A stretch of DNA of 64,000 bases from Halocynthiibacter styelae (GCF_016123485.1 NZ_JADCKQ010000002.1:186001-250000), one strand, 5' to 3'; shown: positions 45,421 to 56,643, counted from the stretch's first letter. Program-made: numbers and translations. Notes: a model not told the origin generated them from the letters alone.

Positions 45421-48164
45421 GACAATTTCCCCATGGCGGCAAGAACCCGGTCCGGCGTGGCGGGCACCTGGGTCATGCGTGCGCCTGTGGCGTGGCGGAT
45501 CGCATTCAGGATTGCGGGCGCGGTCGGGATCAGCACATGTTCACCAAGGCCTTTGGCCCCAAATGGGCCATGCGGGTCGGGTTCTTCTATCAGCAGAGAC
45601 GTGACCGGCGGCATATCCCCGACAGTCGGGATCAGATAGTCATGCAGGTTTTCAGTGACATGTGGGATATATTCTTCCATCAGGGCAAGTCCCAGGCCCT
45701 GGGCGATCCCGCCTTCAATTTGCCCTTCTGCCAGCAGCGGATTGATCACACGACCCACATCATGAGCCGCAATGAAGCGGATGACGCGGGTGGTACCAAG
45801 GTCTGTGTCGACCTCAACTTCGGCAATATGGGCGGCATAGCCGTAGACGGCATAGGGCACGCCCTGGCCATCTTCATCCAGCGGTGCGGTGGGCGGATCC
45901 CAGGTTTCCACAGCTTCCAGCACATAACCGCTGGCGTTCGAAGGCAGCGATCCCAGTGGCAGATTGTGCACCTGCCCGCCCTCATGCACCTCAATCCCGC
46001 CTGGCATCGGATGGATCAAGGCCCCGTCGCCTGCATTACATAGCTTCAGGATCGCCGCCCGCAGCGCAAGGCCCGAAAGCCGCGCCGCATTTCCGGATAC
46101 CACCGTCTGGCGCGAGGCAGAGGTTTTGCCCGCATCCGGTGTGATATCAGTGTCCCCGCCGACCAGTTGCAGAGCTGAAAGAGGCACGCCCAGCGCCTCG
46201 GCAAAGATCTGGGCAATCACCGTATTGGCCCCCTGCCCGATGTCGGCCGCCCCCTGATGCAGGATAATCTGCCCATCCGGACGCAGGCCGGAACGGATGG
46301 TGGATGGATTTGGCAGGGATGTGTTGCCGCAGCCATACCAGCCCGCAGCAATCCCGACACCGCGTCGGGTGGTGGTGGCGGTTTTGTTGAACTCTGCAAC
46401 CCCTGAGCGGGCTTTGTCCCAATGGGGTTTCAGGGCTTCAAAACAGGCGGCAATGCCAACACCGCTTTCCAGCAGTTGATTGCAGGTAGTGCGGTCCCCA
46501 TTGCGCAAAGCATTCTTCAGGCGAAATTGCAGCGGATCTATATCCAGCTGAAGGGCGAGATCATCAAAAAGCACCTCTTGTGCAATAGCGGATTGCGGCA
46601 CGCCAAAGCCCCGGAACGCCCCTGCTGGCATGGTATGCGTATTAACCGCGCGGGTTTCGGCCAGAAAATCCGGGATGCGGTAGGGGCCAGAGGCGTGGAT
46701 TGGCACACGGTTGGCCACCGTCGGCCCCCAGGACGCATAGGCCCCGGTGTTAAACGTGCCGTCAAAGGTCATACCACTGAGAAACCCATCCTTTGTGGCA
46801 CCGATTTTCACGGCGATATCAGAAGGGTGTCGCTTGGTGGTGCTTTGCATGGATTCCCGGCGTGAATAGGCCATGCGTACGGGACGATCTGTCTGCATCG
46901 CGGCCAGCGCGAGATATGGCTGCACGGACATATCAAGCTTGGCCCCGAAACCGCCCCCCGTTGCAGTTGGCACGATACGTACCTGATCCAGAGACAGGCC
47001 AAGGATTGAGGCAACACCTTCCTGATCCATAACAGGTGCCTGAGTACAGGCGTGAATTTCCACCCGATCCCCGACACGGCGGGCAAAGCCAGCCTCTGGT
47101 TCGATATAAGCGTGTTCAACAAAGCCAGTGCGGAACTGGCCTTCAGCAACAACATCCGCCCGCTGCAATGCACCGCCTGCATCACCATGACGTACCCGAC
47201 CTTCGCACATGATGTTACCGGGCCGGTTTTCATGCAGTTGCGGCGCATCGGCTGCAATCCCCTGGTCAGATGTCATCGCGGCGGGGCGTTCACACCAGGT
47301 GACCGGGAAATCATCCGGCAGGTTCAGGGCGTTTATGGTATCCTTTTCTCCGACAACTGCCGCAATGGCTTCGCCACGGAAACGCGCTTCATGCACCGCA
47401 AACACCGGTTGGTCAATAAACCCCGGGATCACACCAAAAAGCTTTTCCCCCGGCACATCCGCCACAGTCTGTACGAAATGCACCCCCGGGTGATCATTGA
47501 CAAATTTTGCGATGTCTCCAATTTCGAAGCCGGCCCTTGCGTATGGGCTGCGCACCACTCGCAATGTCAATGCATCTTGCGGCGCGCCGTCATCTCCGAA
47601 GATCTCAGAACCGCCGACTTTTGGCGTTCCATCCAGCCGCAGCGGGCTTTGCCCCACGGCCCCGGTGCCTTGCGTCTCAGGAAGATCATGCACCTGCATC
47701 ACCGCATCAATAATTTTGCGATACCCGGTGCAACGGCACAACACGCCACCCAGCGCATCCCGGGTTTCACATTCTGAAGGATGTGGGGTTTCGCGCAGCA
47801 AGGCAACGGCCGCAACCATCATACCCGGCGTGCAGATTCCGCATTGAGCCGCGCCATGGGCAAGAAAGCTATCCGCCAGCTGTGCACCCAGAGGATCATC
47901 TGCAAAAAGGCCCGCCTGTGTTTCCACCCCACGTCCTTCAGCCTGAAATGCTGGTGTGACACAGGCGCAAACCGGCACGCCATCCAACAGAACCGTGCAG
48001 GCACCACAGTCGCCGGCATTGCAGCCGGTCTTTACGTCTTTTTGCGAAAATTCTTCGCGCAACATATCTGACAAGCGGCCCGATTGCGGCACCTTGCCAG
48101 TGACATGCTGTCCGTTCAGAGAGAAGGAGAGCACCGGGACTTCTGCCAGGTCATCCACAGGCAC
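45417..48164 (-). CDS. Molybdenum hydroxylase, fused [2Fe-2S] and molybdopterin subunits
   Basis: 915 residues joining two subunits of the xanthine-dehydrogenase family. The N-terminal 160 residues hold two [2Fe-2S] clusters: C48, C53, C56, C66 or C68 ([14 protein letters not shown]) and C108, C111, C143, C145 ([10 protein letters not shown] and LCRCTG). The rest is the molybdopterin large subunit with [11 protein letters not shown]-type binding and the catalytic Glu in [10 protein letters not shown]. It would hydroxylate the ring carbon of an N-heterocycle such as nicotinate with water. The FAD domain is a separate gene overlapping the start by 14 bp. Confidence 0.9.
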   Translation of the reverse strand: MPVDDLAEVPVLSFSLNGQHVTGKVPQSGRLSDMLREEFSQKDVKTGCNAGDCGACTVLLDGVPVCACVTPAFQAEGRGVETQAGLFADDPLGAQLADSFLAHGAAQCGICTPGMMVAAVALLRETPHPSECETRDALGGVLCRCTGYRKIIDAVMQVHDLPETQGTGAVGQSPLRLDGTPKVGGSEIFGDDGAPQDALTLRVVRSPYARAGFEIGDIAKFVNDHPGVHFVQTVADVPGEKLFGVIPGFIDQPVFAVHEARFRGEAIAAVVGEKDTINALNLPDDFPVTWCERPAAMTSDQGIAADAPQLHENRPGNIMCEGRVRHGDAGGALQRADVVAEGQFRTGFVEHAYIEPEAGFARRVGDRVEIHACTQAPVMDQEGVASILGLSLDQVRIVPTATGGGFGAKLDMSVQPYLALAAMQTDRPVRMAYSRRESMQSTTKRHPSDIAVKIGATKDGFLSGMTFDGTFNTGAYASWGPTVANRVPIHASGPYRIPDFLAETRAVNTHTMPAGAFRGFGVPQSAIAQEVLFDDLALQLDIDPLQFRLKNALRNGDRTTCNQLLESGVGIAACFEALKPHWDKARSGVAEFNKTATTTRRGVGIAAGWYGCGNTSLPNPSTIRSGLRPDGQIILHQGAADIGQGANTVIAQIFAEALGVPLSALQLVGGDTDITPDAGKTSASRQTVVSGNAARLSGLALRAAILKLCNAGDGALIHPMPGGIEVHEGGQVHNLPLGSLPSNASGYVLEAVETWDPPTAPLDEDGQGVPYAVYGYAAHIAEVEVDTDLGTTRVIRFIAAHDVGRVINPLLAEGQIEGGIAQGLGLALMEEYIPHVTENLHDYLIPTVGDMPPVTSLLIEEPDPHGPFGAKGLGEHVLIPTAPAILNAIRHATGARMTQVPATPDRVLAAMGKLS

Positions 48165-48996
48165 CCTCCTTCAAAAACCCGGTCAACATGCGACGGACCA
48201 AGGTTTCTGATACACGCATCCGATAAGCACCAGATGCGCGCACATCCCCTATAGGCGAGAGTGCGGTGAAATGACCAGAGTAAATTTCCTCTAAAAATTC
48301 AGCACGTTGCGCAGATACAACCAGTTCCTCGAGACGGGTGAGGCGTCTTGCCACAGCAGAACATGCCCCTACAGCGATCCTGGCATCAGAAAATCCCCCA
48401 GAGCCATCCGGCACAACCAGAGCAGAAACCATTGCAATAGAAATCACTAGATAACGCCGCGCACCCAGTTTTTCAAAATCGGACAAACAATGGTCCGGCA
48501 GGTCTGGAATCACTATGGATCGCAACAGCTCACCCGGACGCAAATCTGTTTGACGCACACCAAGAAGGAAATCACTTAACGGCACCCGGCGACAGCCGTT
48601 CTCTGAAATAAGGTCCACTTTTGCGTCCAGTGTCAGAAGTGGCGGAACACCATCCGCAGCCGGTGACGCATTGCATATATTGCCACCAATCGTCCCACGG
48701 GTCTGAATTTGCACAGAACCAACTTCGCGAGCCGCAGCCTGCAAGCCATGAAACATTGCCGGCAGATCCGCGCGTATGATATCGCGCCAGGGTGTTGCCG
48801 CCCCAATGCGCCAGCCGGACTCTGTCCGGGTGATACCATGAAATGCTGCAAGCGCCGAAATATCCAGCGCAGGCGGAAGAACAGCCTGATCATTCATTGC
48901 CGGGAAAAGATCTGTGCCACCTGCAACCACGCGGACATCCCCGCCCTTCAGGACAGTCAAAGCCTCTTGTTCAGTCGTTGCGGTCACATAGCGCAT
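48151..48996 (-). CDS. FAD-binding subunit of the molybdenum hydroxylase (CoxM-like)
   Basis: 281 residues from the ATG at 48996 (MRYVTATTEQEAL). FAD motifs: VVAGGTDLFPAMND, and TRGTIGGNICNASPAADGVPPLL, typical of CoxM/NdhF-like subunits that pass electrons from the iron-sulfur centres to the acceptor. First gene of the six-gene operon. A divergent promoter region lies upstream. Its A/T-richer codon use at the 3' end is slight. Confidence 0.9.
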   Translation of the reverse strand: MRYVTATTEQEALTVLKGGDVRVVAGGTDLFPAMNDQAVLPPALDISALAAFHGITRTESGWRIGAATPWRDIIRADLPAMFHGLQAAAREVGSVQIQTRGTIGGNICNASPAADGVPPLLTLDAKVDLISENGCRRVPLSDFLLGVRQTDLRPGELLRSIVIPDLPDHCLSDFEKLGARRYLVISIAMVSALVVPDGSGGFSDARIAVGACSAVARRLTRLEELVVSAQRAEFLEEIYSGHFTALSPIGDVRASGAYRMRVSETLVRRMLTGFLKEGACG

Positions 48997-49062
48997 GAGG
49001 GGTCCATTATGTTTGCACACTAACGATATTTATATTCCCACGCCTGTCAATGTTTTTCAAAA

Positions 49063-49078
49063 CCTACCGTACGGTCGG
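49063..49078. promoter_or_regulatory. Palindrome with ACCGTACGGT core upstream of the FadJ-like gene
   Basis: ACCGTACGGT (49066-49075) is a perfect 10-bp palindrome and the flanks CC/GG extend it with one mismatch. It lies about 80 bp before the FadJ-like ATG and 70 bp before the hydroxylase FAD-subunit start, in the divergent promoter. TetR-type regulators of fatty-acid genes favour such sites; the assignment is by form only. Confidence 0.45.
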
Positions 49079-49152
49079 GAAATTCATTGCGAACGTAACA
49101 AAATTTTCGTACCCAACAGAAAACCGTAACACTTATTGCCGGAGTAAACACC

Positions 49153-51258
49153 GTGAGCCAGGCTGTCAGCTACGACCTTAACGGAGCCATTGCGGTTCTG
49201 ACTATCAGTAATCCTCCGGTGAATGCACTGGGGCTTGCGGTGCGCCAGGGCCTGGTTGCCGGTATTGAAAAAGCCGAAGCGGATGCGGCTGTCAAAGCGG
49301 TTCTGATCATCGGTGAAGGCCGTACCTTCCCGGCCGGGGCCGATATCCGCGAATTTGGCAAACCGCCTGTTGATCCTTATCTGCCCGAAGTCGTGTTGCG
49401 GATCGAAGCCTGCAACAAACCCGTTGTCGCGGCCCTTCACGGCACGGCCCTTGGCGGCGGGCTTGAGGTTGCGCTTGGCGCGCATTACCGCATTGCCGAC
49501 AAAGCGGGTCGGATTGGCCTGCCCGAGGTAAACCTTGGCATCCTGCCGGGTGCAGGCGGCACGCAGCGCACAACCCGCATTGCCGGTGCAAAAGCCACAC
49601 TGGATCTGGCGACCGGCGGCAAGCCAATTGGCGCAGATAATGCCCATGCGCTGGGGATCATTGACCGGATTGCAGAAGGCGACCTGAAAGAGGCTGCACT
49701 GGCCTATGCCAATGAGCTGATTGCAACCGGCACCGCTTCGCGTCCTTCTGGTGAGCGCCGCGAAGGTCTTGCGGATGAAGCGGCAAATCTGGCAGCGATT
49801 GAGGACACAAAAACCACGCTGGCCAAACGCGCCCGCGGCCAGTTTGCGCCTTTCCGCATTGTCGAATGTGTCGAAGCTGCCCTGACACTGCCCATCAATG
49901 AAGGTCTGGCGTTTGAGCGCGAACAATTCCTGAAATGCATGGAAACCCCACAACGCCAGGGCCTGATCCATGCGTTCTTTGCGGAACGCACCTGCACCAA
50001 AGTGCCGGAAGCCTCACGTGCCGAACCCCGCCCTCTGAACCAGATCGCGGTCATCGGCGGCGGCACCATGGGCGCGGGCATCACCGTTGCGGCCCTGAAC
50101 GCAGGCCTGCCGGTTGTGATGGTGGAACGGGACGCGGAAAGCATCGCACGCGGCCAGGCCAATGTAGAAAAGGTCTATGACGGCATGGTCAAAAAGGGCC
50201 GCCTGGACGAAGCAGGCAAAGCAAAACGCATGGCGCTGTTTGCATCTGCCACCGATTACGCAGCCCTGTCAGATGTGGATCTGATCATCGAGGCCGTGTT
50301 TGAGAACCTTGAGGTCAAACAGGATGTCTTTCGCCAGTTGGATCAGGTCGCAAAGCCCGGTGCGGTGCTGGCAACAAACACATCTTATCTGGATGTGGAT
50401 GCGATCGCCAATGTCACCAAACGCCCGCAGGATGTGATCGGCCTGCACTTCTTTTCGCCCGCTAATATCATGAAGCTTTTGGAAATTGTTGTCCCCGCCA
50501 ACCCGGCGGATGATGCTGTGGCAACTGGTTTTGCTTTGGCGAAGACGTTGAAGAAAACCCCTGTACGCGCCGCCAATGCGGACGGGTTTATCGGCAACCG
50601 GATCTACAAAGCTTACGGGCTTTGCGCGACCTATATGATGGAAGATGGCGCAAGCCCCTATGAAATCGACAAAGCGATTTATGACTTCGGTTACCCGATT
50701 GGGATTTTCCAGGTCCATGATCTGGCGGGGATGGATATTTCCTGGGCGAACCGCAAACGCCTTGCGGCCACGCGCAACCCGCTTGAGCGCTATAGCGCCG
50801 TGCAGGACAAAATCTGCGAGGCCGGGCACTTCGGCCAGAAGACCGGGCGTGGCATGTATGTCTATCCGGAAGGAGCACGTAAGGGGGAGCCAAACCCTGA
50901 TGTTCTGAAGGTGATTGCTGAGGAACAGGCCCGCCTGGGCATCACCCCGCGCGACTTCACCGCCGAAGAAATCATGCGCCGCTATATGGCGGCGATGGTG
51001 AATGAGGGCGCGAAAGTGCTGCAAGAAAATGTCGCCCTGCGCCCGTCTGACATCGATGTTGTGGCGCTGTATGGCTACGGCTTCCCGCGTTATCGCGGTG
51101 GCCCGATGAAATATGCGGATATGTATGGGCTGGAAAACCTGCTGGCGGATCTGCGGGCGTTTGAAGCTGAGGATGCATATTTCTGGAAACCCGCCCAATT
51201 GCTGGTTGACCTTGTGGAAAATGGCCGCTCTTTTGAGGATCTGAACAAAGAGAGCTGA
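49153..51258 (+). CDS. FadJ-like multifunctional enoyl-CoA hydratase/3-hydroxyacyl-CoA dehydrogenase
   Basis: 701 residues. The N-terminal crotonase domain shows HGTALGGGLEVALGAHYRIA and LPEVNLGILPGAGGTQR with catalytic Glu residues; the C-terminal domain has NAD-binding IAVIGGGTMGAGITVAAL and the HCDH motif ADGFIGNRIYKAYG. It would hydrate and oxidise an acyl-CoA, as needed downstream of ring cleavage (glutaryl/crotonyl-CoA level) or in general beta-oxidation. Divergent from the hydroxylase operon and 10 bp before the SDR, so probably co-transcribed with it. Confidence 0.95.
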   Translation: MSQAVSYDLNGAIAVLTISNPPVNALGLAVRQGLVAGIEKAEADAAVKAVLIIGEGRTFPAGADIREFGKPPVDPYLPEVVLRIEACNKPVVAALHGTALGGGLEVALGAHYRIADKAGRIGLPEVNLGILPGAGGTQRTTRIAGAKATLDLATGGKPIGADNAHALGIIDRIAEGDLKEAALAYANELIATGTASRPSGERREGLADEAANLAAIEDTKTTLAKRARGQFAPFRIVECVEAALTLPINEGLAFEREQFLKCMETPQRQGLIHAFFAERTCTKVPEASRAEPRPLNQIAVIGGGTMGAGITVAALNAGLPVVMVERDAESIARGQANVEKVYDGMVKKGRLDEAGKAKRMALFASATDYAALSDVDLIIEAVFENLEVKQDVFRQLDQVAKPGAVLATNTSYLDVDAIANVTKRPQDVIGLHFFSPANIMKLLEIVVPANPADDAVATGFALAKTLKKTPVRAANADGFIGNRIYKAYGLCATYMMEDGASPYEIDKAIYDFGYPIGIFQVHDLAGMDISWANRKRLAATRNPLERYSAVQDKICEAGHFGQKTGRGMYVYPEGARKGEPNPDVLKVIAEEQARLGITPRDFTAEEIMRRYMAAMVNEGAKVLQENVALRPSDIDVVALYGYGFPRYRGGPMKYADMYGLENLLADLRAFEAEDAYFWKPAQLLVDLVENGRSFEDLNKES

Positions 51259-51268
51259 AGGTCATCAG

Positions 51269-52009
51269 ATGTCACAGAAAACCGCCATCATCACAGGCGC
51301 AGGCAGCGGTATTGGCCGGGCCTGCGCGCAGATCCTGCTGGATAAGGGCTGGCAGGTTGGGCTGATCGGGCGGCGGGAAGAGGCATTACTTGAAACGGCT
51401 GAAGGATACGGCACCGCCCTGCCCCTGCCCTGTGACGTGACGGATGAAGCATCCGTGGGAAAAGCCTTTGATAAAGCACATAAAATCTGGGGACGGCTGG
51501 ATCTGTTGTTTAACAACGCAGGCATGCTGATGCCGGGCAAACCGCTGGATGAAATCGCTGTGAATGATTGGCGGGCGATGGTGGATGTGAACCTGAACGG
51601 GGCGTTTATCTGTGCCCGCAAAGCCTTTGGCCTGATGCGCCATCAGACTCCGCAGGGTGGCCGTATCATCAACAATGGTTCGGTGTCTTCCTATGTGCCA
51701 CGCCCCGGCACTGCGCCTTATGCGGCAACAAAACATGCGATTTCCGGGCTGACCAAAACGATTTCTCTGGATGGGCGGGCATTTAATATTGCATGCGGTC
51801 AGATTGATATTGGCAATGCCGCAACTGAGATGGTGGATCAGATCCGCGCGGGTGTGTTGCAGGCCGATGGCAGCATAAAAGGCGAACCCGCGATGGAAGT
51901 TCCTGACATCGCCAGGGCCTTTCTGTATATGGCGGAATTGCCGGAAGGTGCGAATGTTCAGAACATGACGGTGATGGCCACCAACATGCCCTTCATTGGC
52001 CGCGGTTAA
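51269..52009 (+). CDS. Short-chain dehydrogenase/reductase
   Basis: Classical SDR of 246 residues. Cofactor motif TGAGSGIGRACAQ, catalytic Ser in NNGSVSSYVPRPGT and Tyr/Lys in APYAATKHAISGL. The Arg/Asp after the second strand (GRREEAL) suggests NADP(H) preference, uncertain. Substrate unknown; it may act on a formyl or 3-hydroxy intermediate of the neighbouring pathway. Ends 10 bp after the FadJ-like gene stop, same transcript. Confidence 0.9.
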   Translation: MSQKTAIITGAGSGIGRACAQILLDKGWQVGLIGRREEALLETAEGYGTALPLPCDVTDEASVGKAFDKAHKIWGRLDLLFNNAGMLMPGKPLDEIAVNDWRAMVDVNLNGAFICARKAFGLMRHQTPQGGRIINNGSVSSYVPRPGTAPYAATKHAISGLTKTISLDGRAFNIACGQIDIGNAATEMVDQIRAGVLQADGSIKGEPAMEVPDIARAFLYMAELPEGANVQNMTVMATNMPFIGRG

Positions 52010-52036
52010 GGCGCGCCACTAGGGGAAAGTTTAAAG

Positions 52037-52069
52037 TCTGTACAGGTGGCAAAGGCCGGAATGTACAGA
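52037..52069. repeat. Inverted repeat TCTGTACA-N17-TGTACAGA
   Basis: Eight perfect base pairs (52037-52044 with 52062-52069) between the convergent SDR and Spx-like gene ends. It lacks a T run, so it is an uncertain terminator or a protein site. Confidence 0.4.
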
Positions 52070-52092
52070 TTATACATGCCAATCTACGGTAT

Positions 52093-52422
52093 TTATGCCG
52101 TAGTGATTGCCGCCTGCACGGCCTCATCCCAGCCCAGATGAAACGCATCCCCATCCCGGATCACCGGGCGGGTCATGAGCTTGGGTTTTGCGGCAAGCTG
52201 GGCCTCAGCCTCAGAGTTCTTCAGCCAGTCGCTGAGACCACGCCAGTCCGGGGATTTCCGATCAACCAGACGATCACCAAATTCTGCGATCAGTTCCGCC
52301 CATTCATCGTCGGACATAGGATCAGCGCGCACATCGCGAAAATCCACATTCCGCCCGGCCTCTTCCAGGGTCCGGATGGCACGTTTGGTGAGGGCACAGG
52401 TTGAGATACCGTAAACGATCAT
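52093..52422 (-). CDS. Spx/ArsC-family thioredoxin-fold protein (YffB-like)
   Basis: 109 residues with the ArsC/Spx fold: starts MIVYGISTCALTKRAIRTLEE, where only one active-site Cys is seen (STCALTK), and has the conserved RPVIRDGDAFHLGW near the end. Single-Cys members act with glutathione or are redox-inactive adaptors. Substrate unknown. A 58-residue basic gene follows on its upstream side on the same strand. Confidence 0.85.
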   Translation of the reverse strand: MIVYGISTCALTKRAIRTLEEAGRNVDFRDVRADPMSDDEWAELIAEFGDRLVDRKSPDWRGLSDWLKNSEAEAQLAAKPKLMTRPVIRDGDAFHLGWDEAVQAAITTA

Positions 52423-52446
52423 TGGGTCTTCCTTATGGGCGGATGC

Positions 52447-52623
52447 TTATTTGGCGTCCCGCGAGGCTTTTTCTTCCTTCGACAGCTTCACACCCCAGGT
52501 GTTCTTGCTGATGCCAAGATCGGCTGGTAAAGGTTTGGTTTTACCCTGTTTAACAGTGCCGCCTTTGTTCAGGAATTCCTGAATGAGAGCATCATCTGTG
52601 GTGGGCTTGGGGACTTGTTTCAT
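52447..52623 (-). CDS. Small 58-residue basic protein
   Basis: ATG at 52623, stop at 52447. The product starts MKQVPKPTTDDALIQEFL and contains GGTVKQGKTKPLPADLGISKN and ends EEKASRDAK. Coding-like codons and Lys/Glu balance argue for a real gene. It is shorter than a common 60-codon cut-off. No family recognised; sits just upstream of the Spx-like gene with a 24-bp gap, likely one transcript. Confidence 0.65.
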   Translation of the reverse strand: MKQVPKPTTDDALIQEFLNKGGTVKQGKTKPLPADLGISKNTWGVKLSKEEKASRDAK

Positions 52624-52852
52624 CGCTGCGGCCTTTCGTGGTTACGCGTGGCGCCTGAGATTGGTCTTAGGCGTAACTTAGCAGGGATGTGGGGGAAAGG
52701 AAGGGGGGGCATTTCCCAATGATATAACTTAACTGAATAGGATCACCCCAGCAGCGTGAATATTCAATTTCGGCAGCACAATCAGTGATTGTAAAATAAG
52801 TTGGTGACTGATCTAACGCGAGTATAACGCGCTATCACAATTAGGAAAACCT

Positions 52853-53176
52853 ATGAAGTACATTACTAAAGCAAGTCTGCTATCATTGATTGGCCTCACA
52901 CTTGTCAGCTGCGCTACACCTGTAGAAAAGACACCGCTTCCAATTGGGGGCAGCCGAGCAGACGGATCTGTGGTGCTTGGTTATCAGCACTCCTGGATCG
53001 AAGTACCCACAGTGGACTGGGCTGCGGCAAGCGTATCAGCAACACGCAGATGTCAAGCCTGGGGCTATCGGTCAGCGGATCCATTTGAGGGCATCAGAAC
53101 TCAATGTGAACGCTCTGATGTATACGGGACATGCTTGGAAACGACAGTTTCAAAAACCTATCAGTGCTTAAATTGA
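52853..53176 (+). CDS. YecR-like lipoprotein
   Basis: 107 residues with a lipobox LTLVSC (Cys 20) after a signal peptide starting MKYITKASLLSLIG. The mature part contains the YecR-family motif PLPIGGSRADGSVVLGY and Cys pairs (RRCQAWGY, RTQCERS, GTCLE, YQCLN) likely to be disulfide-bonded. YecR is a small outer-membrane lipoprotein of unknown function. Convergent with groEL. Lower GC than the core genes. Confidence 0.75.
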   Translation: MKYITKASLLSLIGLTLVSCATPVEKTPLPIGGSRADGSVVLGYQHSWIEVPTVDWAAASVSATRRCQAWGYRSADPFEGIRTQCERSDVYGTCLETTVSKTYQCLN

Positions 53177-53275
53177 TCTAATTTCACCGCGACACTCGGC
53201 CGGCGTGTTGCCAGAAGCGATCAAACTTGCATTGCAGGGCGAACTCATAGAACACTAAAAAGCTCAATGTATCCA

Positions 53276-53304
53276 CAAAAAAGGCCTCGCGATTGCGAGG
53301 CCTT
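53276..53304 (-). terminator. Intrinsic terminator of groESL (bidirectional stem)
   Basis: AAGGCCTCGC/GCGAGGCCTT with a GATT loop. On the minus strand it is followed by six T, as expected for groESL; on the plus strand a T-rich tail is also present, so it may serve the YecR-like gene too. A second hairpin GAATTTCC-TTAC-GGAAATTC (53376-53395) stands directly after the groEL stop. Confidence 0.85.
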
Positions 53305-53397
53305 TCTTATTTTCTGTGCGTGGGGGCTTTCGGTAGATTGGCCCTGGGGGCCAATCGCCTGACGCGTCCAGACAGAATTTCCTTACGGAAATTCGTC

Positions 53398-55068
<1,671 letters not shown>

Positions 55069-55107
55069 TCAGATAGAAAGTGCGTGGGCACGTGGTTCAT
55101 TCCCGAA

Positions 55108-55395
55108 TTAGGAAATGATCCCCATGATGTCGCTTTCTTTCATCATCAGCAGTTCTTCGCCGTCGACAGAAACTTCTGTGCCGGACCATTTGCCGAACAG
55201 AACTTTGTCGCCTGCAGAAACAGCCATAGCGATCAGTTCGCCGCTGTCTTTGCGCATGCCTTCGCCGCAAGACACAACAGTGCCCTCAGCTGGCTTTTCT
55301 TTTGCGCTGTCAGGAATGATCAGGCCGCCAGCGGTTTTTTCGTCGCTTTCAGTACGGCGGACAAGCACGCGGTCGTGCAGTGGTTTCAATGCCAT
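55108..55395 (-). CDS. groS: Co-chaperonin GroES
   Basis: 95 residues from the ATG at 55395 ([12 protein letters not shown]); the frame is open upstream across the CIRCE region but the shorter start is the family norm. Contains the mobile loop with [11 protein letters not shown] and the beta turn [17 protein letters not shown]. Lid of the GroEL ring. Confidence 0.99.
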   Translation of the reverse strand: MALKPLHDRVLVRRTESDEKTAGGLIIPDSAKEKPAEGTVVSCGEGMRKDSGELIAMAVSAGDKVLFGKWSGTEVSVDGEELLMMKESDIMGIIS

Positions 55396-55456
55396 GTTGG
55401 ATAACTCCTGGCTCATGTTACGTTTCGGTCCGGTGAAATCCGGGCCTTCTCCCATG

Positions 55457-55483
55457 TTAGCACTCACCCATGGGGAGTGATAA
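55457..55483. promoter_or_regulatory. CIRCE element (HrcA operator) upstream of groES
   Basis: TTAGCACTC-N9-GAGTGATAA; the consensus is TTAGCACTC-N9-GAGTGCTAA, so one base differs in the right arm. It lies 62 bp before the groES ATG. HrcA binding represses groESL outside heat stress in alphaproteobacteria. Confidence 0.95.
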
Positions 55484-55550
55484 CGCGAAAGAGATAGGAG
55501 TGTGATGAGGGTGAGTCAAGGCGATGCGGGAGAAAAGGTGAAGGAAATGG

Positions 55551-56525
55551 TTATTCGCTATTGTCGGCGTCTGACACCTGATCAGGTGGTATCAGTTTGG
55601 GGGAAATTTTATCAAATACTTTATAACCCAACACAGTGAGCTTTGCCGCAGTATAGTGTCGCTTCCCATGCATCTGCCTGGTATCGACCAATTCCAACTC
55701 CAGAACCTCCTTGCGTTCAAGCTCTTCCATTGAATGTAAGTATTCCTGCATCAAGCGAACCCCTTCTGCCAAATAGCCATTGTTGCGAAGGATACTCTTG
55801 AATACATTGCTGTTTGGGAGTGCCTCGATATTCACATTGGCGTGGCTAACCCTCCCCAATGCAAATACGATGAGCGTGCTGAGCGCATCTAGGCTTTCAG
55901 CAAGCTGATCTTCACGCGAATTCGCTGTTGGAGATATGCTTGCATCGGTGCCTGGGCCTATTCGCCCTTGCTGCGTGACAATTCCAGCGGGTCTATCCCT
56001 AACTTCTTGTATTTCCTCTTGTAGTCGCTCTGCTACTTGTTGGTCTTTAATTTCCACCTTTGCTTCAACATCGCGCTTTGCAGCTTCAATCCGACTTAAT
56101 TCTTCAACTTCCTGCACCCGTGCCTGCCCTTCTGCCCGAGCAACGGCAAGATCGGCTTCGGCTTTGGTTTTCTTAACAGCAAGTTCAAGCTCGTTAATTT
56201 CCCGCAGTATCGCCTCTCCAGCCTGAAGCTGGTGCAACCACCTGTTGGCAAACCGAACGCACCAAACAAATCCTACTCGAATGAACGGCAGGACCAATGC
56301 CATGATCCCGCCGATCAGCAGTGGCCAGCCGTAAAGAGATCCATATGAGGTCTTTACATTGAAGTACGTGATGCGAGCGAGCACGGATACATCTGCAAAG
56401 AACAGAAAATACAGCGCCTGCCAGTTCACAGCGATGAAGGCAAAAATCACCGAGCCGATGAAAGGGCTGCGGATGCGTTGTTGGGCGGCTTGAAATATTT
56501 CTTTAAGAAAATCACACATGCACAA
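55551..56525 (-). CDS. Two-helix membrane protein with long coiled coil, unknown function
   Basis: 324 residues. Two N-terminal membrane helices (IGSVIFAFIAVNWQALYFLFF and GWPLLIGGIMALVLPFIRVGF) precede a coiled coil over about residues 105-170 (ELAVKKTKAEADLAVARAEG and QVAERLQEEIQEV) and a C-terminal globular part ending in a polar tail. The motif RIRSPFIGSVIFAFIAVNW is common to hypothetical proteins of defence-type neighbourhoods, but I cannot name a family. It stands alone between groES and the TraB-like gene, convergent with nothing; codon use suggests possible transfer. Confidence 0.72.
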   Translation of the reverse strand: MCMCDFLKEIFQAAQQRIRSPFIGSVIFAFIAVNWQALYFLFFADVSVLARITYFNVKTSYGSLYGWPLLIGGIMALVLPFIRVGFVWCVRFANRWLHQLQAGEAILREINELELAVKKTKAEADLAVARAEGQARVQEVEELSRIEAAKRDVEAKVEIKDQQVAERLQEEIQEVRDRPAGIVTQQGRIGPGTDASISPTANSREDQLAESLDALSTLIVFALGRVSHANVNIEALPNSNVFKSILRNNGYLAEGVRLMQEYLHSMEELERKEVLELELVDTRQMHGKRHYTAAKLTVLGYKVFDKISPKLIPPDQVSDADNSE

Positions 56526-56643
56526 TCTATAGGTGTGATGCGCAAACCCGGCAATTGATTATTTCTGCGAAACCACGTCCCACCACCCATTGTCTAACGC
56601 CACCTGAAGCGCCATATTCCCCTCAACAACAAAGGGATTTTCC

